Assembly (NCBI RefSeq): GCF_019890635.1
Contig: NZ_JAIOAB010000030.1
Coordinates: forward strand, 1 to 64,000
Direction of reading: 5' to 3'
From: Streptomyces sennicomposti
GTDB taxonomy: Bacteria; Actinomycetota; Actinomycetes; Streptomycetales; Streptomycetaceae
DNA: 64,000 bases
The stretch's first letter is position 1. Each line of letters opens with the position of its first letter. Position numbers and translations under genes: made by a program. This document shows, in pieces, positions 33,051 to 40,992 of this stretch. The notes under the pieces are model-generated. The model had not been told where the DNA came from. It did not search any database and saw only the letters and a list, made by a program, of their open reading frames with translations.

Positions 33051-34721
33051 TCAGTTTCCGTTCGACGGGCCGAAGAACTCGATCTCGGCGATGGAGACCT
33101 GCTTGCTGGCCGAGGGCTGGTACGCGGTCTCCAGGATGAAGCGGACCGCCGAGACCTTACCCACCCGGAACGCGCGGCGCTGGCCGCCCGCGCCCTGGTC
33201 GAGGACGAGTTCGCGCTTCGTCGTCTTGCCGTCGGCCAGCGTGATCAGCGCCTCCACGCGGTGCGGCAGCGCCGACTGGGAGAGCTGGTCGGGGCGCGTG
33301 GACACTCCCGGAGTGATGATCAGGTCCAGCAGCCGGGTCGGCTCGGAGAACCGGGCCTCGATCCACTGGCCCTGGCCCGACTCGGACACCCCGGGGCCCC
33401 ACCAGGTGTTGCTGAGCTTGTCGAAGGCCAGGTCGGGCTTGTGTCCCGGGTAGGAGCGGGACGCGGTGACCCGGTCCGGCGCGACCGGGGCACGCTTGGC
33501 GAAGTGGTCGCGGGTCGCCTGGACGCCCTGCGGGATGTGCACCGCCAGCACGATCAGCAGCGTCAGGACGACGGCCGCGACCAGCCAGGCCAGCACCCGG
33601 TCGAAGGCCCGGCGCAGGCGCGGCCGGTCGCCGGCCCAGGGGGCCTCGCGGTTGCCGGCCGCCGTCAGCCGCCGCCACCAGGGCAGCCGCCCCGGCGTCT
33701 GCCCGCCGCCGGCCATCGGCATCGCGCAGCGCGTGCAGTAGTGCCGGTCGGGCCGGTTGCGCGTCTGGCACCACGGGCACGGCGTCCCGCCGTCGGCGCC
33801 CAGCTCCTCGCCCGGCGCCCGTACGGTCTGCGGCCGCTGCGCGACCGGCCGGCCCGGCAGCACCGGGGCCACCGAGGGGGACGGCGCGGCCTGCGGCTGC
33901 GGGTCGGCGACCGGGATGAGCAGCTGCCGCGCCCGGTCCGTCATCCCCTCGCCCGCGCCGGGAGCCTGGGTGGTGGGGAGCGGGGTGGTGGGGTCGTTCT
34001 CGTCCACGGCCGGGGCGGGGGCGCCGGACGCGGGCACGGGGGGCTGGGGGACCGTGTCCGCCGACGGTGAGGTGCCGGGGGCGGGTGCGCCCGGGGTGGG
34101 TACGCCCTGGGCGGGGTGGGACGCCGGGGTCGCCGCTGCGGCGTCGTCGTTGTGGCGCGGCGCGGGGTCTGGGGCGCTGCCGGGTCCGCTGTCGGCAGCG
34201 GTGGCGGTGGGCCGAGGCGGGGTCCCGCCGGTCGCGGCGGCCGTCGCCGACGGTCCGCCGGTCGCCCCCGTTCCCGGGAACGTGGCGTGCGCCCCGGCGG
34301 GCCCGCCCGAGCCGCCGAAGCCGCCCGAACTGTCCGAGCCGCCCGGACCTGCCTCGGCCGTCGCCGTCCCGCCGGTCACCGGCGCACCAGTAGTCACGGA
34401 GGCCCCGGAGGCCCCGGCAGCGGGCACCGTCCCGTCGGCCGCCCGGCCACCGGCAGAGCGCGGCGTCCCGGCGGAACCCGGCGCACCGGCGGAGCCGGAG
34501 GCATCGGCGGACCCCGACACCTCGGCAGGCCCCGGCGTCCCGGCCGTGGCCGCACCGGCGGCCCCCGGCGTCCCGGCCGCCGCCCCCGCCGTCGCTCCGG
34601 CCGCCGCGCGCGGCGCGGCCGACCGGTCGGTCCAGCTCAGCACCGCCCCGCAGGCGTCGCAGAACGACTGGCCCGGTTCCGCGCGGGTGCCGCAGTCGGC
34701 GCAGTTCTGGGTGGTCGTCAT
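33051..34721 (-). CDS. CIS-operon membrane protein: zinc ribbons, Pro/Ala-rich linker, glycan-binding-like domain
   Basis: This is the last gene of the injection-system operon, 556 residues from the ATG at 34721, which overlaps the previous stop (ATGA). It has a zinc ribbon at residues 7-24 (CADCG...CDACG), an Ala/Gly/Pro/Thr-rich linker of 250 residues, a second zinc ribbon near 314-330 (CPWCQTRN...CTRCAMPM) and one membrane segment near 372-396 (RVLAWLVAAVVLTLLIVLAV). The C-terminal 150-residue beta-sandwich resembles discoidin/NADase-type glycan-binding domains (SYPGHKPDLAFDKLSNTWWG, VSIAEIEFFG). Zinc ribbons should face the cytoplasm and the sugar-binding part the wall. A role in linking the particle to the envelope is inferred. 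Confidence 0.82.
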   Translation of the reverse strand: MTTTQNCADCGTRAEPGQSFCDACGAVLSWTDRSAAPRAAAGATAGAAAGTPGAAGAATAGTPGPAEVSGSADASGSAGAPGSAGTPRSAGGRAADGTVPAAGASGASVTTGAPVTGGTATAEAGPGGSDSSGGFGGSGGPAGAHATFPGTGATGGPSATAAATGGTPPRPTATAADSGPGSAPDPAPRHNDDAAAATPASHPAQGVPTPGAPAPGTSPSADTVPQPPVPASGAPAPAVDENDPTTPLPTTQAPGAGEGMTDRARQLLIPVADPQPQAAPSPSVAPVLPGRPVAQRPQTVRAPGEELGADGGTPCPWCQTRNRPDRHYCTRCAMPMAGGGQTPGRLPWWRRLTAAGNREAPWAGDRPRLRRAFDRVLAWLVAAVVLTLLIVLAVHIPQGVQATRDHFAKRAPVAPDRVTASRSYPGHKPDLAFDKLSNTWWGPGVSESGQGQWIEARFSEPTRLLDLIITPGVSTRPDQLSQSALPHRVEALITLADGKTTKRELVLDQGAGGQRRAFRVGKVSAVRFILETAYQPSASKQVSIAEIEFFGPSNGN

Positions 34722-35293
34722 CTCTCGGAGGTCCTTTCGGCGGGGACGGCGGCTTCCGTGGCGGTCACCTGAACCGTGTACGGCATATGGGCGGGGCGGG
34801 CGGCGGCGACCAGGGTGTCCAGGCGGTGCCGGTCCGCGGTGGTGGGGTGGGGCAGCCGCAGATGGACGTGCAGGCGGGGCCGCCGCTCGCCGGGCACCGG
34901 GCCGAGCGGGCGCGCGCTCCAGTCGGCCGCCCCGCTCTCGCTGATCTCCGGCGCCACGCCGAAGGCCAGCCGTACGGTCTCCGACAGCCCGCGCCGGGTC
35001 CCGCGGATGCGGTGCAGATACGCCGCGGCGGCCACCGCCGCGCGCAGCAGCGGCTCCGGTTCGCCGCCCTCGGTCTCCGCGCCGACCCAGCCGCCGAGCC
35101 ACCGGACGAAGTCCAGCGGCGCGACCGAGGGCCGGAAATACGTGTCGAGGCAGTCCAGGACGCTCAGGATCGGCGCCATCACCTCGTCCAGACCGCCGAC
35201 GAAGCGCTGCGCGAGGTCGTCGTCGGCGAACACCGCCGGCAGCATCATGCCGATCGGCGCGGACGAGCCGAGCCCGTCGATGGAACCCCGCAT
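34718..35293 (-). CDS. Phage tail protein I-like baseplate component
   Basis: The 191-residue protein (MRGSIDGLGSSAPIGMMLPAVFADDD) is of the P2 gpI / CIS Afp12 wedge type. It contains LDEVMAPILSVLDCLDTYFRPSVAPLDFVRWLGGWVG and an RRGLSETVRLAFG segment that recur in these proteins. In phages gpI joins baseplate J and tail-fibre attachment. It overlaps the baseplate J stop by one base and the next start by four, so it is part of a coupled operon. The assignment rests on these motifs and the position after gpJ. Confidence 0.83.
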   Translation of the reverse strand: MRGSIDGLGSSAPIGMMLPAVFADDDLAQRFVGGLDEVMAPILSVLDCLDTYFRPSVAPLDFVRWLGGWVGAETEGGEPEPLLRAAVAAAAYLHRIRGTRRGLSETVRLAFGVAPEISESGAADWSARPLGPVPGERRPRLHVHLRLPHPTTADRHRLDTLVAAARPAHMPYTVQVTATEAAVPAERTSER

Positions 35294-37254
35294 CAGGCAC
35301 CGTCCCCGATCACACGCACCCGGTGGTCGAAGGAGAACACCAGCGAGGGCCGGGACAGGTCGATACGGTCGGTCGCCTCGCCGCGCTTGCCGGTCAGCGG
35401 GTCGGCCGGGTGCAGGACCACCTGGTCGACCAGCTCCACCCCCGGCACCCGCTGGAGCACCGCGAACACCTCACCGGACTGCACCGGCCGCCCGAACGGC
35501 CAGCCGGCCCCGTCCGCACCGCCGGTGAGCGGGTCGAGGTGCCGGTACAGCGCGTCGTGCGCGTCGCGGCGCACCCGGTCGGTGTCCACACCCCGGAAGG
35601 CGTGCACGGTCGCCACCACCGTGACCCCCTGGTAGTACGGCGGCCCCACCGCCAACCGGGTGCCGATCAGGCGCCGTTCGTCCAGATGCCGGGTGATCCG
35701 GTCCAGCAGGGCGTCACCGGGCACCAGTTGCTCGAAGCGCAGCCGGCCGCCCGGGTCCGCGACCGCCTGCGGCACCACCAACACCCGTACCGCGTACGCC
35801 CCGTGCTCGCCCTCCTCGCCCTCCAGGCAGGTGATCCGCGCCGTCTCCGGGGCGGCCCGGCGGGCCAGCTCCTCGTAGTCGCGCAGGGTCACCGCGCGCT
35901 CCTGGGCGCGCAGGGTGATCGGCGCGCGGACCTTCGCCTCCGCCACGGTCTCCCCGTCGACGCCGCCGCGCGCCGCCTCGCGGTTGACGACCTCCGAGAC
36001 GTACGGGATCGAGGTGCGCAGGATCTGCACCGCGCCGCGGGCCACGTTGCCCGCGCGGCCGCCGCCGGTGCGGTAGCGGTGGGCGCGGATCGGCGCGCCC
36101 TTGGGGGCGACCGCGCCGAACTGGCGCAGCGAGCCGTCCGGTTCGCGCACCGCGGGGCCGAAGGCGATCTCGCCCGTGGTGGCGTCGAGGGTGATGTGCC
36201 GGTCGTCCGGCCCGGAGGCGGCGAAGTTCGGCACCACCCGCCAGTCCCGCCAGCCCTCGGGCTCGGCGGTCTGCAGCAGCAGCGGCGGATCGTCGCCGAC
36301 CACGGGCGCGTGCGCCAGGCGCAGCCGCTGCCCCGGCAGCCCGGTGGACTCGCCGAGCGCCTCGTCGTACACCGTCTCGGCGTGCACGACGGCGGTGGTG
36401 CCGCCGACGGTGAACGCCTCGGCGGCCCGGACCGTCGGGGAGGTGGTGTAGAACGGCTGGCCGGAGTGGGGTTCGGTGACCCGGCAGCGCAGCCAGCCCG
36501 CCTCCTGCCCGGCGTTGCGGGACAGCACGTGCCCGCCGGGGACGTGCAGGATCACCTCGCCGGGCCGGTTGAGGCCGCCCGTGCCGTCCCGGTCCACCTC
36601 GCACGGCCGCCAGCCGTCCGCCGTCCACGCCTCCCACACCAGCGGCGGCTGCCGCGGGTCCACGCCGACGCCGTCCACCCGGCTGTCCAGGTCCAGCGCG
36701 ACGGCGCAGTGCGGCACCGCCGCCGACAGGCCGAACAGCATGCAGTCGCCGGGGTCGGGGGACTCGGCGAAGCACAGCACGTCCTTGTCCTCCTCGGCCA
36801 GGTCGTGCGTGCGGTCGATCGCCGCCTCGCCCCGGTGCTGCACCAGCAGATGCCGCAACTCGCTCGGCACCACGCTCAGTTCGCGCTCGGTGGCGAAGAC
36901 GACGGCCTCCTCGCTCTCGGTGCGCAGGGTGGCGACCTCGGTGCCCACCGGCACCGCCACCGGCTCCTCCTGCGGCGCCGCCAGCCAGAACGTCACGTCG
37001 GTGCGGGCCGCCGACGGCGGGAACAGCGTGATCCCGACCAGGTCCAGGAAGGCCAGATGGTTCTTCTCCGGCACCCGGTTGAGCCGGTAGACGATCTGGT
37101 CGGCCATGTGGGCGACCGTCTCGACCAGGGTGACGCCCGGGTCGGAGACGTTGTGGTCGGTCCACTCCGGCGCGCGCTGCTGGATGTAGCGCTTGGCGTC
37201 GTCGACGAACTGCTGGAAGCGGCGGTCGTCGAGGTTGGGGGAGGGCAGTGCCAT
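35293..37254 (-). CDS. Baseplate assembly protein J-like (Afp11 type)
   Basis: The 653-residue product is the main baseplate wedge protein. The N-terminus MALPSPNLDDRRFQQFVDDA and the segment PEWTDHNVSDPGVTLVETVA are characteristic of the putative baseplate assembly family in contractile injection systems. The middle is beta-rich and the last 250 residues contain the gpJ core (LRDYEELARRAAPETARITC, VTVVATVHAF). It is flanked by gp25-like and gpI-like genes with overlapping stops and starts, which is the conserved baseplate order. Confidence 0.9.
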   Translation of the reverse strand: MALPSPNLDDRRFQQFVDDAKRYIQQRAPEWTDHNVSDPGVTLVETVAHMADQIVYRLNRVPEKNHLAFLDLVGITLFPPSAARTDVTFWLAAPQEEPVAVPVGTEVATLRTESEEAVVFATERELSVVPSELRHLLVQHRGEAAIDRTHDLAEEDKDVLCFAESPDPGDCMLFGLSAAVPHCAVALDLDSRVDGVGVDPRQPPLVWEAWTADGWRPCEVDRDGTGGLNRPGEVILHVPGGHVLSRNAGQEAGWLRCRVTEPHSGQPFYTTSPTVRAAEAFTVGGTTAVVHAETVYDEALGESTGLPGQRLRLAHAPVVGDDPPLLLQTAEPEGWRDWRVVPNFAASGPDDRHITLDATTGEIAFGPAVREPDGSLRQFGAVAPKGAPIRAHRYRTGGGRAGNVARGAVQILRTSIPYVSEVVNREAARGGVDGETVAEAKVRAPITLRAQERAVTLRDYEELARRAAPETARITCLEGEEGEHGAYAVRVLVVPQAVADPGGRLRFEQLVPGDALLDRITRHLDERRLIGTRLAVGPPYYQGVTVVATVHAFRGVDTDRVRRDAHDALYRHLDPLTGGADGAGWPFGRPVQSGEVFAVLQRVPGVELVDQVVLHPADPLTGKRGEATDRIDLSRPSLVFSFDHRVRVIGDGA

Positions 37255-37697
37255 CAGCGGTCGCTTTCCGGAGCCGCGGAGGGGCCGGGGCCGCCCTCGG
37301 GCTCGTCGTGGGACGGAATGACGTAGAAGGGGAAGACGAGGCTGCGCGGGTTGTTGGTGCCGCGGATCGAGTAGCGCACGTCGATGTAGAGGACGCTGCG
37401 GTCGCCGCCCGCCGTCACCTCCACGTCGTCCACCTCGATGCGCGGCTCCCAGCGGTCCAGGCTGGCGTGCACCTCGTGCTGGATACGGCCCGCGGTCTGC
37501 TCGTTGACCGGGGCGAAGACCAGGTCGTGGATGGCGCAGCCGAAGTCGGGCCGCATCGGCCGCTCGCCCGGCGCCGTGGACAGCACCAGCCGGATCGCCT
37601 CCTCGATCTCCCGCTCCCCGCTGACCAGCGCGATCCCGCCGGTCGGCCCGATCCGCAACGGGAACGACCACCCGGACCCGACGAACTGCTCGGCCAT
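37254..37697 (-). CDS. gp25/GPW-like baseplate wedge protein
   Basis: This 147-residue protein starts MAEQFVGSGWSFPLRIGPTGG and has the gp25 core EREIEEAIRLVLSTAPGERPMRPDFGCAIHDLVF, including the EIEEAIR and GERPMRPDFG motifs found throughout phage T4 gp25 and CIS homologues. gp25 anchors the first sheath ring to the baseplate. The ATG at 37697 is chosen over 37736 because the family begins at this point. Its stop overlaps the baseplate J start. Confidence 0.93.
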   Translation of the reverse strand: MAEQFVGSGWSFPLRIGPTGGIALVSGEREIEEAIRLVLSTAPGERPMRPDFGCAIHDLVFAPVNEQTAGRIQHEVHASLDRWEPRIEVDDVEVTAGGDRSVLYIDVRYSIRGTNNPRSLVFPFYVIPSHDEPEGGPGPSAAPESDR

Positions 37698-37758
37698 CAG
37701 CGCCCCACCCGCCTTCCACGGACCCGGCCACGACAACTACTGCTGGAAAAAGGCTGGT

Positions 37759-39666
37759 TCACGGGATCACCATCGGCACCGGGATGGTGGTCACCCCGAA
37801 CACGGGCGAGGCGACCAGCGTCGTCGGCGCCTTGATCGTCGTGTTGACGGCCGAGGTGATCTGCACCGTGCCCCCGCCGGTCACGTTGGCGATGCCGCCC
37901 GCCGTCAGGTTCAGCGCGCCCACGGTGTTCACACCTATCTCGCCCGCCGCCCGCACGTTCACCATGCTCGCGCTCTGGATGTTCAGCGGGCCGCCGCTCT
38001 TGAGGGTCAGGCTGCGCGCGGCGGTCAGCGAGAGATCGCCGCCCGCCTCCACCGACACCGACCGGGTGCCCTTGATCGTCACCGAGCCCTTGCTGTCCAC
38101 CACGATCTCGGTGTTCGTCCGGTCCAGGCTGATCGTCAGCCGCTTGTCCCCGGACACCAGCCGCACACCCTGCTTGCGGCCCCCGGTCTTCTGGCTGAGC
38201 AGGTCCATGCGGTTGCCGTCCCGGTCGGAGACGGTGTGCCGGCTCGCCTTCTTGCGCACGGTGTCGTGCAACGGCACGTCACTGACCACCGTCGGCTTGT
38301 CCCGGCCGTTGTACAGCCCGCCGATGACGAACGGATGGTCCAGCGCGCCCCGGTCGAAGGCGACCAGCACCTCGTCGTTGACGTCCAGCGGGAAGATCCC
38401 GCCCCCGTCCAGGCCGCCCAGCTGCACGGTCCGCGTCCAGTCGCTGACATACGTGTCGTCCAGCCACGGGAACTGCAACCGCACCCGGCCCTGCTTCAGC
38501 GGATCGTTCACGTCCGTCACCAGCGCGTTGGCCACACTCGGCAGCCGCGGCGCGGTGTCCGAACCGCCCGAGGCCAGCCCGTACAGCGAGCGCCACTGCC
38601 GCCCGCTGACCGTCACCCACACCTCGTAGTGCTTGCCGTCGCCGAACACGTGCCGCACCGACGTCACCGTGTACTTGCCCTCGAACGGCACGCCGACATC
38701 CGCCAGCGCCACCGGAACTCCCGGCCGCAGCAGGGGATTTCCCCGCGCCACGACCTCCAGCTCGCCGAACGAGCCGGTCACGTCGTCGGCGAGCGCGTCG
38801 GCCGCGAACTTCACCTCGTTCTGCTTGTCGTAGGGCGTGCCCGTCTCCACCAGCTTCGCCGCCCCGAACTTCCCGGCCGCCGCGCCCGGCGTGGTGCCGA
38901 TGGTGATGCCCGGGTTGGCGGTGGCCGGCGCGGTCGCCGTCAGCTTCTTCTTCGTCGTCACGTCCCAGCCGCGTGCCTCGACCTTCCCCACCTGGTCGGA
39001 GGCGGTGACCGCGGCCCGCAGCCGCAGGATGTCGTGCCCGGCCTGGAGCACGAACGGGCTCTTCTCGCCGTCGGTGCTCGGCGAGGGCGCCCCGGAGGCC
39101 GACTTCGGCTTCACGAACTGGAACTTGCCCTTCGCGTCCACCGACATGACCATCTCGTTCTCGTCGGCCAGCCGCGCCAGGAAGTCCCAGTCGGTCACAT
39201 TGGACTGGCTGATGAACTCGTACACCGTCCGCGTCGACTCGATCTTCCCGACCGGCACCCCGTCCTGCGCGGCCAGCTTGCGCGCGATGTCGGACGCGCT
39301 CTGGTTGCGGTACGCCGCCACCCGCCGCCGGCGCAGCAGCCGGTGCCCGAGGTCGTAGCCGCGGACGACGGTGAAGCTGCCCGTGCCGTCGTAGTCGGCC
39401 TCCAGGCCCGTGACCTCGCCGGTCAGCAGCGGATCGCCGGACCCGTCGCCGTCGGCCACCGGCGCCAGCACCACCTTGGTCCCGAACGTGATGCCCAACT
39501 CGCCCAGCAGCAGTCGGTAGGGGTCGCGGAAGGTCAGCCGGAACGCCGCCGGCACCCCGACCCCCTGGTCGACATAGCTGTCCACCAGATCGGAGGCGTA
39601 CTCGGGCGGCAGCTTGGCGCCCCCGATCCGCACATCGATGACATTGGAGAACGCGGACTGCACCAT
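37759..39666 (-). CDS. VgrG-like spike protein (Afp8 type)
   Basis: The spike trimer sits at the tube tip and pierces the target membrane. The 635-residue protein begins MVQSAFSNVIDVRIGGAKLP, has the gp27-like region (YELF-type DIARKLAAQDGV, SNVTDWDFLARLADENEMVM), a gp5-like OB fold (VTDVNDPLKQGRVRLQFPWLDD, NDEVLVAFDRGALDHPFVIGGLYNG) and a C-terminal beta-helix of repeated short strands (VTIKGTRSVSVEAGGDLSLT and following). No toxin domain is fused to the end. It overlaps the LysM gene end and is followed by gp25. Confidence 0.93.
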   Translation of the reverse strand: MVQSAFSNVIDVRIGGAKLPPEYASDLVDSYVDQGVGVPAAFRLTFRDPYRLLLGELGITFGTKVVLAPVADGDGSGDPLLTGEVTGLEADYDGTGSFTVVRGYDLGHRLLRRRRVAAYRNQSASDIARKLAAQDGVPVGKIESTRTVYEFISQSNVTDWDFLARLADENEMVMSVDAKGKFQFVKPKSASGAPSPSTDGEKSPFVLQAGHDILRLRAAVTASDQVGKVEARGWDVTTKKKLTATAPATANPGITIGTTPGAAAGKFGAAKLVETGTPYDKQNEVKFAADALADDVTGSFGELEVVARGNPLLRPGVPVALADVGVPFEGKYTVTSVRHVFGDGKHYEVWVTVSGRQWRSLYGLASGGSDTAPRLPSVANALVTDVNDPLKQGRVRLQFPWLDDTYVSDWTRTVQLGGLDGGGIFPLDVNDEVLVAFDRGALDHPFVIGGLYNGRDKPTVVSDVPLHDTVRKKASRHTVSDRDGNRMDLLSQKTGGRKQGVRLVSGDKRLTISLDRTNTEIVVDSKGSVTIKGTRSVSVEAGGDLSLTAARSLTLKSGGPLNIQSASMVNVRAAGEIGVNTVGALNLTAGGIANVTGGGTVQITSAVNTTIKAPTTLVASPVFGVTTIPVPMVIP

Positions 39667-40391
39667 CAGCCACGCACCTCCTCGGCGGCCGGCATGATCA
39701 GCTCGGTGCCGGTCCGCAGCGACTGCGGGTCGTCGATGCCGTTGACCTCGGCGATGGCCCGCCAGGCGGCCGCGTTGCCGTACTCCCGCCAGGCCAGCGA
39801 CTGCAGCGAGTCGCCCGCCACCACCCGGTGCACCCGCTGCGCGGTCAGCGCGCCCGACGTCGGGTTCTGCCCCTTGGTCCGGCTCGGGATCTCGTGCAAC
39901 TGCATCCGGCAGGTCGCCCGGATCGGCACGCCCGTCGTCCCGAACAGCGTGTAACTGGCCTCCACCGAGCTGACGTACGCCGTGAAGCGCGCCGTGGAGA
40001 ACGAACCCCACTGGAAGACCACCCACGGCGGCGACGGCTGCTTGGCCGCGATGCTCTGCGCCGTCACCTCGCAGCAGGCGAGCAGCGACTCCACCTTCTT
40101 CAGCACGGAGTTGCTCGTCGGATCGTCGGAGGAGTCCAGGAAGACCTCCAGGCTCATCTCACGCGGCTCCGCGCCCATGAACTCCGGGAGCGGGCCCTTG
40201 CGTTCGATCTGGGCCGGGGTGACCTTCCAGTTGGCGCGGCGGGTCATCGACAACTGCGCCGGGTTGAAGTCGAAGCCGAACGTCTTGATGATCCCGCCGG
40301 GCGTCCTGCTCTTGCCCTTGGGCGGCTGATGGATCGCGAGCGTGGCCCGCACCAGGCTCTTGCCCGCACCGCCCCTGCTGCCTTTCGCCAT
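39666..40391 (-). CDS. LysM-domain baseplate hub protein (Afp7 type)
   Basis: The 241-residue protein has an N-terminal hub domain (GIIKTFGFDFNPAQLSMTRRANW) and a C-terminal LysM (VHRVVAGDSLQSLAWREYGNAAAWRAIAEVNGIDDP). In contractile injection systems the Afp7/gp53-type protein fastens the wedges to the central hub; its LysM domain binds protein in that context. It precedes VgrG, the standard order. Confidence 0.9.
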   Translation of the reverse strand: MAKGSRGGAGKSLVRATLAIHQPPKGKSRTPGGIIKTFGFDFNPAQLSMTRRANWKVTPAQIERKGPLPEFMGAEPREMSLEVFLDSSDDPTSNSVLKKVESLLACCEVTAQSIAAKQPSPPWVVFQWGSFSTARFTAYVSSVEASYTLFGTTGVPIRATCRMQLHEIPSRTKGQNPTSGALTAQRVHRVVAGDSLQSLAWREYGNAAAWRAIAEVNGIDDPQSLRTGTELIMPAAEEVRG

Positions 40392-40432
40392 GTCTCCGTA
40401 TCCCCTCAGTCCGCTCCGTCAGCTCCGTCAGC

Positions 40433-40855
40433 TCAGTCCGTGAACCCGTGGTGGGCGATCTCCAGCACCTCGGTCGCCACGGCCGGGCTCGCGGGGTCGA
40501 GCGTGGGGCCCGTCCAGCTCACCGGCAGCACGTCGATCAGCCCCCAGCGCGCCACCTCCGAGCCGTCCGCGCGCAGCGCCGCGATCTGCGCGGTGGGCCG
40601 CTTGATGCCGGTCTGCACGGACGAGATCCACTTGGCGACCTTGGCGGTGTCGGGGGTGAGCGGGCGGGTCAGCCGGATCGTGGAGAAGGTCACACGTGTC
40701 GGCAGATGCCAGACGAAGCCGTTGTTGCCGCCCTCCTGGCGGTGCTCGACCTCCACCTGGGACGACAGGCCCTCGCAGCCGTTGAAGTAGCCGAGGCTCT
40801 CGCCGTCGATGCTGAGGGTGAACCAGATGGTGGAGCCCGGGTCCTGGCGGGACAT
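40433..40855 (-). CDS. Second tail tube protein (tube initiator, Afp5 type)
   Basis: This 140-residue protein (MSRQDPGSTIWFTLSIDGESLGYFNGCEGL) is a gp19-type tube protein but diverges from the main tube subunit at 45401-45844. In other contractile injection systems a second tube protein forms the first ring between the spike and the main tube. Its place just before the LysM and VgrG genes fits that role. No good ribosome-binding site precedes the ATG at 40855. Confidence 0.87.
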   Translation of the reverse strand: MSRQDPGSTIWFTLSIDGESLGYFNGCEGLSSQVEVEHRQEGGNNGFVWHLPTRVTFSTIRLTRPLTPDTAKVAKWISSVQTGIKRPTAQIAALRADGSEVARWGLIDVLPVSWTGPTLDPASPAVATEVLEIAHHGFTD

Positions 40856-40992
40856 CGAGGAAGGGCCTTTCTTTCGGCCGCCGTCGTTCCTGGTGGGTGC
40901 GGGCGGTGGGCGGTTCGGTGTGGGTGCGGTGTGCCGTGTTCGGTGCGTGATGCGTGGTACGTGGCGTGCGGTGGTCGCGGGCCGGCGGGTGC

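Noticed and set aside
37759..39666. Toxin fused to the VgrG spike
   Set aside because: The C-terminus is only beta-helix repeats ending in short hydrophobic strands, with no extra domain.
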